DNA from: Prostheceraeus crozeri
Taxonomy: Eukaryota > Platyhelminthes > Polycladida > Euryleptidae
Direction of reading: 5' to 3'
DNA length: 64,000 nt
NCBI GenBank assembly: GCA_907163375.1
Contig: CAJQUW010015620.1
Location: 124,001 to 188,000, forward strand
This document shows positions 63,760-64,000 of this stretch, piece after piece (within the stretch, counting starts at the first letter, position 1; every line of letters begins with the position of its first letter). Made by a program: the position numbers and the translations under genes. The notes under the pieces were generated by a model that saw only the letters and a list, made by a program, of their open reading frames with translations, did not search any database and had not been told where the DNA came from.

Positions 63760-63921
63760 ATGATGACGCATCGTACCTTAAGTAACCACATGTGTCATTT
63801 GACACTTGATCACCAAGGATTCGATGGATTTTTACAAGATTGGAAACTTACATTTAAAATGAAGATGAATGATATGAAAGTAGTGGTAACTGAAAGCCCC
63901 CTCCTCTCTTCAAAAGATTGA
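63760..63921 (+). CDS. Short ORF before the damaged paralogue
   Basis: 53 residues from MMTHRTLSNHMCHLTLDHQG, then FDGFLQDWKLTFKMKMNDMK. It ends at TGA 63919-63921, after which the paralogous domain continues in another frame. It may be the frameshifted N-terminus of that gene. Confidence 0.4.
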   Translation: MMTHRTLSNHMCHLTLDHQGFDGFLQDWKLTFKMKMNDMKVVVTESPLLSSKD

Positions 63922-64000
63922 TATAGAGTTTACAACCTCAAGATGTGAAGGGTAGACTAGTTGCTTATATAGAGTTGAAAGATTTGCAAAAACCACTTCG
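63890..64000 (+). pseudogene. Damaged paralogue of the 61.1-kb PolB-N-like ORF, cut by window edge
   Basis: Frame reading FKRLI, a TAG, then SLQPQDVKGRLVAYIELKDL to the window end. This aligns with FQQLMDSLMNKDVKGRLVVE in the 61.1-kb protein. It has stops where the other copy has sense codons and is incomplete, so it could be the start of a larger gene, possibly the polymerase itself, beyond 64000. Confidence 0.55.

Overview
This window looks like a metazoan, probably marine-invertebrate, chromosome. It is AT-rich and crowded with eukaryotic mobile DNA: Penelope-like elements, an RTE LINE, a Kolobok DNA transposon, hAT elements, MITEs and a complete Polinton/Maverick. It has one clear host gene, a continuous 505-codon SLC7-type amino-acid transporter at 54.3-55.8 kb. 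I cannot name the species from the sequence.

Layout. 0-8.8 kb: a Penelope GIY-YIG ORF split by a hAT element with a perfect 8-bp target duplication, a second Penelope fragment, a TA-rich minisatellite, and a degenerate LINE split by a 4.2-kb Kolobok transposon (TTAA target). The Kolobok carries a frameshifted THAP transposase and, on the opposite strand, a short ORF resembling the P2X7 cytoplasmic ballast domain. 8.8-16.9 kb: anonymous DNA, a 346-bp tandem duplication, a Penelope RT/GIY-YIG copy, a retroelement fragment (overlapping basic and acidic ORFs followed by a truncated RT), and a second Penelope copy broken by a large inverted repeat that contains a MITE with a recognisable empty site. 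17-33.8 kb: mostly noncoding, with foldback repeats, a second hAT-like nonautonomous element, tandem repeats and a 5'-truncated RTE LINE with a 15-bp target duplication.

33,813-53,225: a complete 19.4-kb Polinton with long terminal inverted repeats (5'-AG...CT-3') and a perfect 6-bp target duplication, AGTTTT. It carries an adenain-like protease, an integrase with an N-terminal parvovirus-like phospholipase A2 domain, major and minor capsid proteins, a packaging ATPase, a protein-primed DNA polymerase B with an embedded HNH nuclease, two small hydrophobic virion-like proteins, a fibre-like coiled coil, a zinc-finger protein, a conserved Polinton protein, a TM-hairpin protein, and a second, membrane-anchored P-loop ATPase that is frameshifted. 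Together these form a near-complete kit for virion assembly, self-replication and integration. It is also peppered with 30-60-bp hairpin mini-elements. One of them is present in the right TIR and cleanly absent from the left TIR, and others sit in frame inside coding genes.

53.2-64 kb: the transporter gene, two MITE-like palindromes, a 1.04-kb foldback, and from about 60.5 kb to the window edge a dense run of short same-strand ORFs. These look like part of a second, decaying DNA-virus-derived element. They include a protein resembling the N-terminal domain of Polinton polymerases, a RING-like zinc protein, a CCAAT/TATA promoter, two ORFs each broken by one in-frame stop, and a damaged tandem paralogue running off the end.
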